This document shows positions 46,623 through 55,473 of a DNA stretch of 64,000 nt, piece by piece (the first letter of the stretch is position 1; each line of letters opens with the position of its first letter). The notes under the pieces are model-generated. The model made no database searches and was not told the origin of the DNA. It was given only the letters and a program-made list of their open reading frames with translations. Source of the DNA: Paraburkholderia sp. (GTDB lineage Bacteria; Pseudomonadota; Gammaproteobacteria; Burkholderiales; Burkholderiaceae); assembly GCF_024281035.1 (NCBI RefSeq), contig NZ_JAMXLH010000073.1, forward strand, positions 1 to 64,000, in the 5' to 3' direction. The position numbers and the translations under genes were made by a program.

Positions 46623-47009
46623 GTGACAGCCCCGCACTCCGTCAAACTCACAGCTAACTTCGAGCGCAATCTCGATGAAATCGAAGCGTTCCTGCAGGAA
46701 ACCGAAGCCCCGGTGGCCTTCGATGCGCTACTGGACGAACTGACGCTTACCGTGATCCCCAACCTGGAGCAATTCTCCGGCATGGGTCGTTCCTTCATGG
46801 ATCGCTCCGCTGGCTCCGTTGAAACGAGCAACGGCATTACCCGCCTGACCGAACAACTGAACGCCATTGCCGACGGCAGCGAATTGCGGGAATACCTGAT
46901 GTCGCACTATCTGCTGCTGTATGCCCAGATCAAAGACACGGCGTACCTACTATCGATCCGCCACTACCGACAGCTTTCGTTCGATCTGGCAAATCACTGG
47001 GTATTGTGA
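46623..47009 (+). CDS. RelE/ParE-family toxin
   Basis: A 128-residue toxin of the RelE/ParE superfamily, starting with GTG. The fold is indicated by KLTANFERNLDEIEAFL, then a C-terminal YLMSHYLLLYAQIKDTAYLLSIRHYRQLSFDL, where the strand LLSIRHYRQLSFDL is the usual end of the family. RelE members cut ribosome-bound mRNA, ParE members poison gyrase; sequence alone does not decide. It is paired with the antitoxin gene 16 bp upstream. Confidence 0.87.
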   Translation: MTAPHSVKLTANFERNLDEIEAFLQETEAPVAFDALLDELTLTVIPNLEQFSGMGRSFMDRSAGSVETSNGITRLTEQLNAIADGSELREYLMSHYLLLYAQIKDTAYLLSIRHYRQLSFDLANHWVL

Positions 47010-47831
47010 ATAAATGATTTGTCTGCTGGTGTTGGCGTAGCCGTGCGCGCATATCCCACCGATTCGCTTCCGTTATAGAGTTCTTCGCATTGCCTCCCGT
47101 GCACTACTCACCAAGGCACAAACGCCGGGCCACCCAGCTTCGCCCGCCTCAGAAAAACAAAGCGCCGGACATTGCGTACCGGCGCGATTACAACAAGGAT
47201 ACGTTTTCGGACGTATCTACGACTGTTCAAAAACAGTCTTGGGATGCTCGCTGGCCCTTAACCGAAGCCACGAGCGGCTTGCAGATAGATTGGTCAGAGT
47301 CCGTATTATTCAGCGGCAGCCCTCCAAGGTTAATTTCAGGCAAACACGTCTTCCCGTAGCATCGTAGACGCACGCGGCGGCTAGCCCAACTCGATATCTA
47401 CTTCCTAACCGCTCACTGACAATTTAAGGCCTTTTCGCGTGGGCGAAACCGGACAAGTTGTCGCGCGGCACGTCGTCGTCATGGCGAACTTTGGGCCTGA
47501 ATTCGAGTCCTCTCATCGGCACCCAAATCCGCACATTCAAAGCCGGTGGCGCTTCTGATACAGAAGCCCCAACCGCACCGCGCAGCGCCGGGCGAATCAT
47601 CAGATACGCGGGTCCTTACAAGGGTTTTGCACTGGAAATTCTTTGCTTAAAGCGGTCGATAAGGCAAAGAAGGCAGATGCACCGTGCCGGGTCTGCGCTG
47701 TTCTCCGAGGCCTGGCGATTTTCGCAGTTACACGCGCATACGTATTGACGCCGATTACCGCGCGCACGCACGCGGCCGCAAATGAGCGCTCTCATGGGAA
47801 GAGGGCGCCCGGCCTTCGGTCACGTCGTTGA
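47010..47831. other. 822-bp intergenic region
   Basis: No gene is supported; two short plus frames (47090 and 47458) have no family signal. A stem GCGCCGG (47162-47168) with CCGGCGC (47179-47185), followed on the minus strand by TTTGTTTTT, would act as a minus-strand terminator although no minus gene is seen upstream of it. The region looks like decayed mobile DNA. Confidence 0.5.
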
Positions 47832-48164
47832 ATGCGGATGCACAAACGTAGTTTCACGCAAACACTCTGGTTACCGCTGGTGATCAGCCTGATCGCCTTG
47901 CTGGTTGCTTCGGTTTCCGCTGCGTGGCTCAAGCGTTCGACGAGCATCGACGAGCGCAAGCACGATCTCGTCGATATCGCCCATGTCGGCCTCGCGATCG
48001 TGTGCGAGTACGCCACGCTGGTCGAACAGGCTGCCGCCGCGGCGCACTCGCTTACCGAACGGGCAAAGCGCCTGCAATCGGTAATGGGCATGTTTCAGGT
48101 CGGCGCCGTCGCGCAATCAGATGCCGGAATAAGCACCATAGTCTGTCGCACATTGCGGATTTGA
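47832..48164 (+). pseudogene. Methyl-accepting chemotaxis protein collapsed by internal deletion
   Basis: A 110-codon frame joins the two ends of a chemoreceptor. The N-terminus has a transmembrane helix (LWLPLVISLIALLVASVSAAWL) and the start of the periplasmic domain (SIDERKHDLVDIAHVGLAIVCEY). At about residue 59 it jumps straight to the very C-terminus of the signalling domain (ATLVEQAAAAAHSLTERAKRLQSVMGMFQVG). Everything between (ligand domain, HAMP, signalling tip) is gone, about 400 codons. It keeps the frame, so a short membrane peptide could still be made, but not a receptor. Confidence 0.75.
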
Positions 48165-48231
48165 ATCGTGCGACGAGGGATCATGATGGCGGCGTGCCAA
48201 TTTCCCCAGCCGGACGGCCATTTCGTCCGAA

Positions 48232-50175
48232 ATGCGACGCGTGAACACAAACGATCTCTCGGGACTCGATGTCGAAGTGACCGACCTTTCACCTGAGGAC
48301 GCGGAGCGGCTCCATCGGCAGGTTCGCGATCAACTCCCTGATTTCCCCGAAGCACACAACAATCACGGCGCCATGCTGCAGCGCCTCGGTCGTCTGCAAG
48401 AGGCCGAGGATGCGTTTCGGCAGGCGCTCGCGCTGCGCTCCGATTATCTCGAGGCGCGCTACAACCTCGCGCTCACATTGCAGGCGGCGAATCGTCTGCA
48501 CGAGGCCGAAGCCGAATACCAGCAAGCGCTGACGATTCAACCCGCGCACGCCGAGTCGCATCACAATCTCGGCAACGTGATGAAGTCGCTCGGGCGCCTG
48601 CACGAGGCCGAGATTGCGTATCGGCGGGCGATCGAAATTCGTCCGCACTATCCGCTTGCGCTGAATAATCTCGCGAGCGTATTGAAGCTGCGCGAGCGTT
48701 ATATCGAGGCCGAACTCGCGTGTCGTTGCGCGCTCACGATTCAGCCGCGGTATCCCGAAGCGCTCAACACGCACGGCACGATCCTCGAAAAGCTCGGGCG
48801 TTTTCCCGAAGCCGAAACGGCCTATCGCCATGCGATCGCCATTCGCCCGGATTTCGCCGAAAGCCATTACAACCTCGGGATCGTGTTGCACGCGCTGGAG
48901 CGTCTCGATGACGCGGAAGCGAGCTATCGCGAGGCGCTTGCGCTGCGCCCGGAGAGCGTCGAAATACTGAACAATCTCGGCGGCGTGCTACAGGCTCGCG
49001 GGTTGCCCGCGCAGGCCGCGGAGCTTTACCGCAGGGCGTTGGCGCTGCGCCCGGAACTGAGCGTGACGCATTACAACCTCGGGACGGTGCTCAAGAGCCT
49101 CGATTGTCTCGCCGAAGCCGAAGTCGAATATCGTGCGGCGCTTGCGCTCGATCCGCGTTATGCCGATGCGCGTTTCGGGCTCGCGACGCTACTGCTGAGC
49201 TTTGGGCGGTACGAAGAAGCGTGGGTGGAATACGAGGCGCGTTACGAACAGGAGCGTTTCGTTCATCGCAGGAGCGAGGTGGTGCTCCAGCCCTGTCCGC
49301 GTTGGCGCGGCGAGTCGTTGCAAGGCCGCTCGCTGCTGGTCTGGCAGGAGGATGGGCTCGGCGATATGGTGCAGTTCGGCCGTTATCTGACGCGTTTGAA
49401 GGCGCTCGGGGTTTCGCGTTTGACGGTGGCGTGTTTGCCGCCGTTGCATCGATTACTGCGTGCCGTGGATGGCGTGGATGAGGTCGTCGTTCATGCAGAT
49501 GCTCAGGCGCATGTGGCCAGGTTCGATTGCTGGATCAGCCTGATGAGCGTGCCGTTGCGTTTGGGCATGGTCGAGCATGCGCAAGACGAGGCGCTTTCGC
49601 CGGCGGTGTATTTGCAGCCCGATCCTGTTCTGGTCGAGCGCTGGCGTGCGAGGCTCGATGCGTTGCCGCCCGGGTTGCGCGTGGGTCTCGTGTGGAAGGG
49701 CAATCCGAAGCATCACAATGATGCGCATCGGTCATTGCCTTCGCTCGCGGTGCTTGAACCGCTGTGGCAGGTGCCCGGTGTTCAGTTCATCAGTTTGCAG
49801 AAAGGGCAGGGTGAGGACGAGGCCGCCATGCCGCCCGAGGGGCAGCCGCTGCTGCATCTGGGTTCCGAGGTGGTCGACCTGGCCGATAGTGCCGCTATCG
49901 TTGCGCAGCTCGATCTGGTGATCTGCGTGGATACCGCGATTGCTCATATCGCGGGATCCGTTGGCACGCCGTGCTGGGTGCTGCTGCCCGCGCAGGATAT
50001 CGACTGGCGATGGATGCATCAGCGGGAGGACTCGCCGTGGTATCCCGCAGTGCGGTTATTCAGGCAGCGGGCGCAGGGGCAGTGGGCGGAGGTGCTGGAG
50101 CAGGTTCGGGTGGTGTTGGGCGGGAGGATGCCGAGGCCTTGCGATTGCGCGTGCGCAAGTCGATTGGAACCGTGA
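48232..50175 (+). CDS. TPR-glycosyltransferase (FlmG-like)
   Basis: A 647-residue protein. Residues about 35-345 hold eight to nine tetratricopeptide repeats (for example LGRLQEAEDAFRQALALRSDY and LGRFPEAETAYRHAIAIRPDF). Residues about 350-635 form a GT-B-type transferase half (LVWQEDGLGDMVQFGRYLTRL, LRVGLVWKGNPKHHNDAHRSL, LVICVDTAIAHIAGSVGTPCWVLLP), like GT9-related domains. This domain order matches bacterial flagellin glycosyltransferases such as Caulobacter FlmG, which transfers pseudaminic acid. It neighbours a pseudaminic-type locus on the opposite strand, so the same role is a good candidate but remains inference. Confidence 0.85.
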   Translation: MRRVNTNDLSGLDVEVTDLSPEDAERLHRQVRDQLPDFPEAHNNHGAMLQRLGRLQEAEDAFRQALALRSDYLEARYNLALTLQAANRLHEAEAEYQQALTIQPAHAESHHNLGNVMKSLGRLHEAEIAYRRAIEIRPHYPLALNNLASVLKLRERYIEAELACRCALTIQPRYPEALNTHGTILEKLGRFPEAETAYRHAIAIRPDFAESHYNLGIVLHALERLDDAEASYREALALRPESVEILNNLGGVLQARGLPAQAAELYRRALALRPELSVTHYNLGTVLKSLDCLAEAEVEYRAALALDPRYADARFGLATLLLSFGRYEEAWVEYEARYEQERFVHRRSEVVLQPCPRWRGESLQGRSLLVWQEDGLGDMVQFGRYLTRLKALGVSRLTVACLPPLHRLLRAVDGVDEVVVHADAQAHVARFDCWISLMSVPLRLGMVEHAQDEALSPAVYLQPDPVLVERWRARLDALPPGLRVGLVWKGNPKHHNDAHRSLPSLAVLEPLWQVPGVQFISLQKGQGEDEAAMPPEGQPLLHLGSEVVDLADSAAIVAQLDLVICVDTAIAHIAGSVGTPCWVLLPAQDIDWRWMHQREDSPWYPAVRLFRQRAQGQWAEVLEQVRVVLGGRMPRPCDCACASRLEP

Positions 50176-50411
50176 CTGTAACGCGGCGCCGCGCGGGGCG
50201 CAGATGATCGCAGCGGGATTCTCCACTGAGTGCATGTCAATGTCTGAGCGCACAGTCACGATACACACGTTACAGCCTGGGGGCTCCGGCAGTTATCCCC
50301 GTTTCCGGCATTGCCGCTTTCGCAGCGGGATTTCTGTCCTCTATCTCCGAACCTACTCGCTACCCGATCCAGTCGTGCAAGGATGATGACGATGGATTCC
50401 ATCGTGTAACG

Positions 50412-51167
50412 TCATTCAATAACGAGGTATGACGTCAGCGGGTTGGACGGGTCGCGTCGCAATGCGTATTTGGACAGTCCCAGCACCTCTCGCACGGCTA
50501 ACGTCTCTCCCGGGAATTCCGGGCAATTCAATTCATCAAATGCCAGAACTGTTCCTTTGGTGACGTGCGGCAAAATGGCTTCCAGGCAGTCCCTGGTCGG
50601 CTTGTAAAGGTCAAAATCAAAATACGCCATGGCTACTACCGTTTCCGGATGGCTGGCCAGATAAGCCGAGATCGTTTCGGTGGCGTCGCCTTTGACAAGT
50701 TCGTGCTTGGTCTTTTGCGGGATGGGCGCATTTTGCTCATGAAAATTCAGAATGGCTTCAAGGCGGTCTTCCCATCCGGCGGTCACGGCATAGTCTCCGG
50801 CCTTGACCATGCCGCCATCCTGATCGGCGACTCCAGGGAACCCCTCAAACGTATCAAAGCCAATCAGCTTTCGGTTGTAATTGAAAGGTTCATGGATTCC
50901 GCGCAGCGCGGAGAACAAGGCCATGTTTTGGCCCCACCGGACGCCGAATTCCATAATGACACCATGCACAGGAACGATCAGCTGATACAGCTTTTGCATG
51001 AAGTTGATGCGGGCCAACGTCTGGCGCGTCAGAAACAAGCCCAGGTTGTCGAGCAATTCTGAATCCGGCAAAGGCGCCGCACGCAGGCTTTCCGCCAAAG
51101 CAATCTTTCTGGAAATCTCTGTCTGGGTCGATCCCGCAAGGGTATTAATGGCTTGATGCGTTTTCAT
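50412..51167 (-). CDS. TylF/MycF-like AdoMet-dependent methyltransferase
   Basis: A 251-residue class I methyltransferase of the TylF/macrocin O-methyltransferase type. The AdoMet loop is IMEFGVRWGQNMALFSAL (about residues 71-88), with IGFDTFEGFPG next and the acidic metal/AdoMet pair in MAYFDFDLYKPT and LAFDELN. Such enzymes O-methylate sugars in natural products and surface glycans. It is the last gene of the minus-strand glycan locus, 96 bp after pseI. Methylation of the nonulosonic acid or of the glycan chain is plausible; the substrate is unknown. Confidence 0.85.
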   Translation of the reverse strand: MKTHQAINTLAGSTQTEISRKIALAESLRAAPLPDSELLDNLGLFLTRQTLARINFMQKLYQLIVPVHGVIMEFGVRWGQNMALFSALRGIHEPFNYNRKLIGFDTFEGFPGVADQDGGMVKAGDYAVTAGWEDRLEAILNFHEQNAPIPQKTKHELVKGDATETISAYLASHPETVVAMAYFDFDLYKPTRDCLEAILPHVTKGTVLAFDELNCPEFPGETLAVREVLGLSKYALRRDPSNPLTSYLVIE

Positions 51168-51263
51168 CGTTCGACACTATCCGAATTGTTTTCACTAAGG
51201 CCAACTTTGCCGACATGTTCGATGTGAGCGTAATCGGCACGTCCTTTCTTAAAGCGGCGGGTA

Positions 51264-52319
51264 TCAGTCCACCATAGCCCAGCAAAGCGCCGTTCCCATG
51301 TGTGCATCCACCCGTATTTTCTTTCCTAGCATACCTTCGTAATGCCGCGGGGCAAGCCCGGCGCCGGGACGGACGACGCGCAAATTTTCCGTAGTAAAGA
51401 CATCGCCCGCTTTCATGTCCTTCGCGACATACAACGAACGGCGATGCTCGAGCGATTTCATTTCAGCAGCCGTAGGTCCGTAAGTCACCTGTCCCAGGGC
51501 AAGCCATGCACGGCGCGTTTCGCTAACCAGGTTCTCCAGTTCCTCGGGTTCGAGCGAAAAGGCACTATCGACGCCGCCGTCTGCGCGGCGCAAAGTAAAG
51601 TGCTTTTCGATGACCGTGGCACCCAGGGCCACGGCCGCCACCGAAACGCCCACGCCCATGGTGTGATCCGACAAGCCCACCTGACATCCCAGCAATTCCC
51701 GCATGTGAGGGATGGTCCGTATATTGGTATTTTCAGGCGACGCAGGATAAGTGCTGGTGCACTTGAGCAGCACCAGGTCTTTGCAGCCCGCCTCGCGAGC
51801 GGTCTGCACGGCCTCGTCCAGTTCCCCCAGCGTAGCCATGCCCGTCGACATGATGATGGGCTTTCCGGTGCTCGCGGCCTTGCGGATCAAGGGGAGGTGA
51901 TTATTCTCGAATGAAGCAATCTTGAACGCGGGGACTCCGAGCTGATCCAGAAAATCCACGGCGGTTTCGTCGAACGGGGAACTGAAGCAAATCAACCCGT
52001 GTGATCTGGCGCGTTCCATGATGGGCGCGTGCCACTCCCAAGGCGTATACGCCTTGCTGTACAGGTCATACAGATTGCTGCCGTTCCACAGGCTCTTTTC
52101 GTCGGAGATGTTGAATTCGCCACGCCGGACATTGAGCGTGATCGTATCTGCCGTGTAGGTTTGCAGCTTGATGGCATGCGCGCCGGCGCGTGCAGCGGCG
52201 TCCACCAGTTCAAATGCCCGCTCCAGAGACTGGTTATGGTTGCCGGACATTTCGGCGATGATGAACGGCGGGTGTTCCGCGCCGATCGGGCAGTCTGCAA
52301 TGCGAATCGTTGAATTCAT
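51264..52319 (-). CDS. pseI: Pseudaminic acid synthase (NeuB family)
   Basis: A 351-residue synthase that condenses phosphoenolpyruvate with a 6-carbon diacetamido sugar to form a nonulosonic acid. TIM-barrel signatures: PFIIAEMSGNHNQSLERA, KLQTYTADTIT, CFSSPFDETAVDFL, KIASFE, MSTGMATLGELDEA, KCTSTYPASPENTN, GLSDHTMGVGVS and EKHFTL. A C-terminal antifreeze-like SAF domain follows (RRSLYVAKDMKAGDVFTTENLRVVRPGAGL). The details (HNQS, CTSTYPA) fit PseI better than NeuB or LegI. The ATG at 52319 matches the family start; a TTG at 52349 overlapping the previous stop is possible. Confidence 0.92.
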   Translation of the reverse strand: MNSTIRIADCPIGAEHPPFIIAEMSGNHNQSLERAFELVDAAARAGAHAIKLQTYTADTITLNVRRGEFNISDEKSLWNGSNLYDLYSKAYTPWEWHAPIMERARSHGLICFSSPFDETAVDFLDQLGVPAFKIASFENNHLPLIRKAASTGKPIIMSTGMATLGELDEAVQTAREAGCKDLVLLKCTSTYPASPENTNIRTIPHMRELLGCQVGLSDHTMGVGVSVAAVALGATVIEKHFTLRRADGGVDSAFSLEPEELENLVSETRRAWLALGQVTYGPTAAEMKSLEHRRSLYVAKDMKAGDVFTTENLRVVRPGAGLAPRHYEGMLGKKIRVDAHMGTALCWAMVD

Positions 52320-52345
52320 GATGATGCGCGCCTCAAGATTTTCAA

Positions 52346-53020
52346 TCAACGCCAGTCGATATCCGGCAATACGTCGGGAAGCAGACTGAGATCGTCAATG
52401 GTGTGTTGTGCATCGAAACCCGGTTTGGCCAGCACATTGGCGTGCCCGCCCGTTTTTACCCGGATCGTCCTTACCCCGATCGGATTAAGCCCGACAAAAT
52501 CCTTGGCGGGATTGTCTCCAACATAGATCAGGTCGGTCCAGTCACACCGCTCCCTTTCGAGAATTCTCTGGAAACACAACGTGGACGGTTTTTCGTGCTG
52601 GATGCCGTAGCGATGGGTCAGAAGAACCTTGGCACACTGGTTCTCCAGGTGCAAAGCCTTGACCTTGTTGTATTGGACGACCTTGTGTCCATCCGTTACG
52701 AGGTACGGCTTGCTCCCCAGTCTGGCGAGTATCGACCGCGCTTGCGGATAAAGCGAGATCGCCGGCATATGATGCCGGTATACCTGTATGCATCGGAGCA
52801 CAGCCTTGCGACTGGCTACGCCGTTTTCTGCCAGCCATTGATTGAAGACGGCCCCTCTGCCCTTTTCGCTCAGAATCGCGTTCATCCTTCCAAGCGACAA
52901 CTGGTCATCCCAGCCGTACTGTTGCTGCATCCAGCTAGCCACAGCCCTGAACCCGCTGTCTACGAACGATTTCTCCGGGTAAAGCGTGTCATCCAGATCA
53001 AAGATCAGAATCGGCGACAT
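52346..53020 (-). CDS. HAD-superfamily hydrolase (sugar or nonulosonate phosphatase candidate)
   Basis: A 224-residue HAD hydrolase. Motif I FDLDDTLYPEKSFVD (Asp8/Asp10), a cap domain, motif II SKPYLVTDGHK, the lysine of motif III near HEKPSTL and motif IV YVGDNPAKDFVG. The ATG at 53020 gives the canonical start; the frame runs upstream inside the previous gene. It overlaps the SDR/ATP-grasp gene by 23 bp and precedes pseI. In some sialic acid pathways a HAD enzyme removes phosphate from the 9-phosphate intermediate. Here it could act on a phosphorylated sugar or replace a missing step; not proven. Confidence 0.88.
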   Translation of the reverse strand: MSPILIFDLDDTLYPEKSFVDSGFRAVASWMQQQYGWDDQLSLGRMNAILSEKGRGAVFNQWLAENGVASRKAVLRCIQVYRHHMPAISLYPQARSILARLGSKPYLVTDGHKVVQYNKVKALHLENQCAKVLLTHRYGIQHEKPSTLCFQRILERERCDWTDLIYVGDNPAKDFVGLNPIGVRTIRVKTGGHANVLAKPGFDAQHTIDDLSLLPDVLPDIDWR

Positions 53021-54914
53021 ATAAATCCTGGGCGACACGAACTTGCCGGAAGCTCCCCGGTCGGCGATGAAATGGCCAATCGCCAAGATCGGCACCGGCG
53101 ATCTCCAGCAAAGACCAATGCAGGCCGTCCAGCCCCGCAGCCATTCCTGCCGTCGATGCGCCACCGAATCTGGGATTGCATTCGATCACTTGCAGACCAC
53201 CGGCTTCATCAAGGAACGCCTGCATTACCACCGGCCCCGAAAGTTTCAAGGATTCCAGAATCATGCGGGCCGATGCCTCGATAACCGCGTCGGAAAAAAC
53301 CGTGGTGACGCGAGATTCGCCATTGACGACCTGATCCCTCTGCCGCAAAACCAGACCCTTAACCTTGTGCGTCCGATCCAGCCAGGCATCGATGCTGATT
53401 TCTATGCCGTGCACCATTGGCTGAAAAATGGGCGCTTCCAGTTCCGTGGCGTGACGCCTCGCTTCTTCCCTGGTCAAATTCAACCCCAGTGAACGTGATC
53501 CCGCGCCATATCGTTCTTTGACGACCAGGGTATCCGCCGTGAGCTCGTCGAGATTATCCGTGGCCGGAATGAATGAGAAACCGCGCTGTTGGCCGTAATG
53601 CGCAAAGGCCAGCTTGTCCAGACACAGCGCGATCGAATCGGGCGGAGAAACGACCACCTGTATCCCGGCTTGGGCAAGCTCATCTTTATGTTGTGCCCAA
53701 AAGAGCAACTCTCCATCCCGGGTAGGCAACACACAATTAATGTTGCGATTGCGCAGTTCTTCCATGATCTGCGCAAAATTTTCTTTCCGGGTAGGCGGCA
53801 TTTGCCAGAACGCGTTCGCCACATAGGCTGAAACTGCCCTTGGGTCGAGATCGCCGGCCACGACCTCTCCATCTGGGCCAAATTGGCGCACTGCCGCTTG
53901 CATGGCGCGAATCAGAGGAACCTTGGCGGCCGCGCTGCTGATCAACACCTTGAATCGAAGGTGCGGCGATGATGTCCGGCCTGATTGATTGCGCTCATAC
54001 TCGATGATTTCAGGAATCGCCTTCTCAATGTCGTATTCCGGATGCCAGCCGATGAGGCTCGTATATTTCGAAATATCGGCTTGAGAGGCCTCGTACGGAA
54101 TATCGGACTCCTCCATGTTTGCCTGCATTTCCGGAAAATACTTCCGAAACACATTCACCACGTCGGAAACGCCCCGGGCCTTGCCCGTTCCCAGGTTGAT
54201 GATGCCGGACGCCGTGGGATGCCCGGCCAGCCGGATCAGTCCTTCGGCTGTATCGGCGGCATAGATATAGTCGAACCGCCCCTCCGGGCGATATACCGTA
54301 ATAGGCTTGCCCTGAAGCAGATCTCTGGCCCAGCGGGAAATCACATCCCGCGAATTCCGGCCGTATCCACGGTAGATGCGGGCGCACACCGTCGAAAGGC
54401 GGTCACCGCAAAACGTATCGATGAAGCGCAGTTCGATTTCGTGCGCGAACTTTGCCATGCCGGTCAGATTGCGAGGATAGACCGGGTCGGTTTCCTTGAG
54501 CGAGATTGCGTGATCTTTCGGCGAATCGAACTGGTACAGTTCGGGCGCATAGATCAGGTAGCTCGAAGCGAACACCACTTTTTTCAGGTCCACCGCATTT
54601 CTTGCGAGGCTCATCAAGTGATGGCTCAACTGGACGTTGTGGAGGAAGTTCTCTTCCCAAAACCCGTAGGATTCTTCCGATCGTTCGAACGTTGCAGCCA
54701 GATGAATGAATATTTCGGGGGCAAAGGTGTCCCATTCAATTTGCGTCATGCAATTGAGATCGCCCATCCGATACTGCACCTGGGCGGGAAATCCCTCGGG
54801 ACGCGGCTTCAAATCAGCGGCCAGCACAATGGCGCCCCGGGCAACTAGCCGGGGGATCATCTCCCGGCCAATTACACCGGCCGCACCGCTAACGAATACT
54901 CGCTTACCTTTCAT
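52998..54914 (-). CDS. Fused NAD-dependent epimerase/dehydratase (SDR) and ATP-grasp enzyme
   Basis: A 638-residue two-domain protein. Residues 1-about 310 are an extended SDR with nucleotide loop VSGAAGVIG (10-16) and a sugar-nucleotide C-terminal part. The usual YxxxK active site reads LTGMAK, so Tyr appears replaced by Thr. Residues about 320-638 are an ATP-grasp (pre-ATP-grasp start FKVLISSAAAKVPLIRAMQ, then LVVKERYGAGSRSLG, PIFQPMVHGIEISIDAW and VIECNPRFGGAS). ATP-grasp enzymes ligate carboxylates to amines or join amino acids to sugars. The fusion in a nonulosonic acid locus suggests an unusual sugar modification; reaction unknown. Confidence 0.87.
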   Translation of the reverse strand: MKGKRVFVSGAAGVIGREMIPRLVARGAIVLAADLKPRPEGFPAQVQYRMGDLNCMTQIEWDTFAPEIFIHLAATFERSEESYGFWEENFLHNVQLSHHLMSLARNAVDLKKVVFASSYLIYAPELYQFDSPKDHAISLKETDPVYPRNLTGMAKFAHEIELRFIDTFCGDRLSTVCARIYRGYGRNSRDVISRWARDLLQGKPITVYRPEGRFDYIYAADTAEGLIRLAGHPTASGIINLGTGKARGVSDVVNVFRKYFPEMQANMEESDIPYEASQADISKYTSLIGWHPEYDIEKAIPEIIEYERNQSGRTSSPHLRFKVLISSAAAKVPLIRAMQAAVRQFGPDGEVVAGDLDPRAVSAYVANAFWQMPPTRKENFAQIMEELRNRNINCVLPTRDGELLFWAQHKDELAQAGIQVVVSPPDSIALCLDKLAFAHYGQQRGFSFIPATDNLDELTADTLVVKERYGAGSRSLGLNLTREEARRHATELEAPIFQPMVHGIEISIDAWLDRTHKVKGLVLRQRDQVVNGESRVTTVFSDAVIEASARMILESLKLSGPVVMQAFLDEAGGLQVIECNPRFGGASTAGMAAGLDGLHWSLLEIAGADLGDWPFHRRPGSFRQVRVAQDLYVADSDL

Positions 54915-55473
54915 ATGACCTCAAATATCCATGTACAAGTGCATCGACCGGTTTTTCATCGATAATGACGTGCTGCCTCATCGTTCCTTCGCACTGGAAC
55001 CCAGATGCTTCAAGCACGGCTATATGCCTGGATCTGGTGGCGTAGGTTTCGGTAAATAACCGGTTTAAACCAAGATCATCGAACGCCAGGCTTTTGACAA
55101 GCTGTAGAAATAGCGCAAAATCCCCGCGATAAATCGCATCATCCCCTGCGCGTGCCGGATCCACCAAAAAGGACACTTCCGCCCTGCGGTGTTCCCACGC
55201 AATGTGCACCAATCCGCCGTAGCCGATAAGCTTGCCGTCATTAAGGTAGCCTACCAATAAGTTATCCGGCTGAGGCAGCGCCATCGTTGGCCAGATTTGC
55301 CGCTCATAGTACGACTTCTGACTTTCTGCCGTGATAGGTTGCTTCTGGCGCAGAACATCAATTTGCGCATTGCGCCATAGTCGGATCGCTTCAATGTCGC
55401 CATCCTGGACAGGCCTGATTTCTCTCCCGTCGTCCCGGAAACTCTGACTCGAAAGACAAGCGTAGCGCCTCAT
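54904..55473 (-). CDS. GNAT acetyltransferase (candidate PseH-type sugar N-acetyltransferase)
   Basis: A 189-residue RimJ/RimL-type GNAT. The N-terminus EIRPVQDGDIEAIRLWRNAQIDVL is typical of sugar N-acetyltransferases, and the acetyl-CoA region lies near DDAIYRGDFALFLQLVKSLAFDDLGLNRLF. In the pseudaminic pathway PseH acetylates the 4-amino group of the UDP-sugar made by PseB and PseC. Located between the methyltransferase (ATGA overlap) and the SDR/ATP-grasp gene (11-bp overlap). It is the only GNAT in the locus, so it is the best candidate for that step; the exact substrate is inferred. Confidence 0.82.
   Translation of the reverse strand: MRRYACLSSQSFRDDGREIRPVQDGDIEAIRLWRNAQIDVLRQKQPITAESQKSYYERQIWPTMALPQPDNLLVGYLNDGKLIGYGGLVHIAWEHRRAEVSFLVDPARAGDDAIYRGDFALFLQLVKSLAFDDLGLNRLFTETYATRSRHIAVLEASGFQCEGTMRQHVIIDEKPVDALVHGYLRSYER

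Noticed and set aside
47090..47748. Two short plus frames in the 822-bp intergenic region
   Set aside because: Neither has a ribosome site, domain or plausible composition; treated as decayed DNA.
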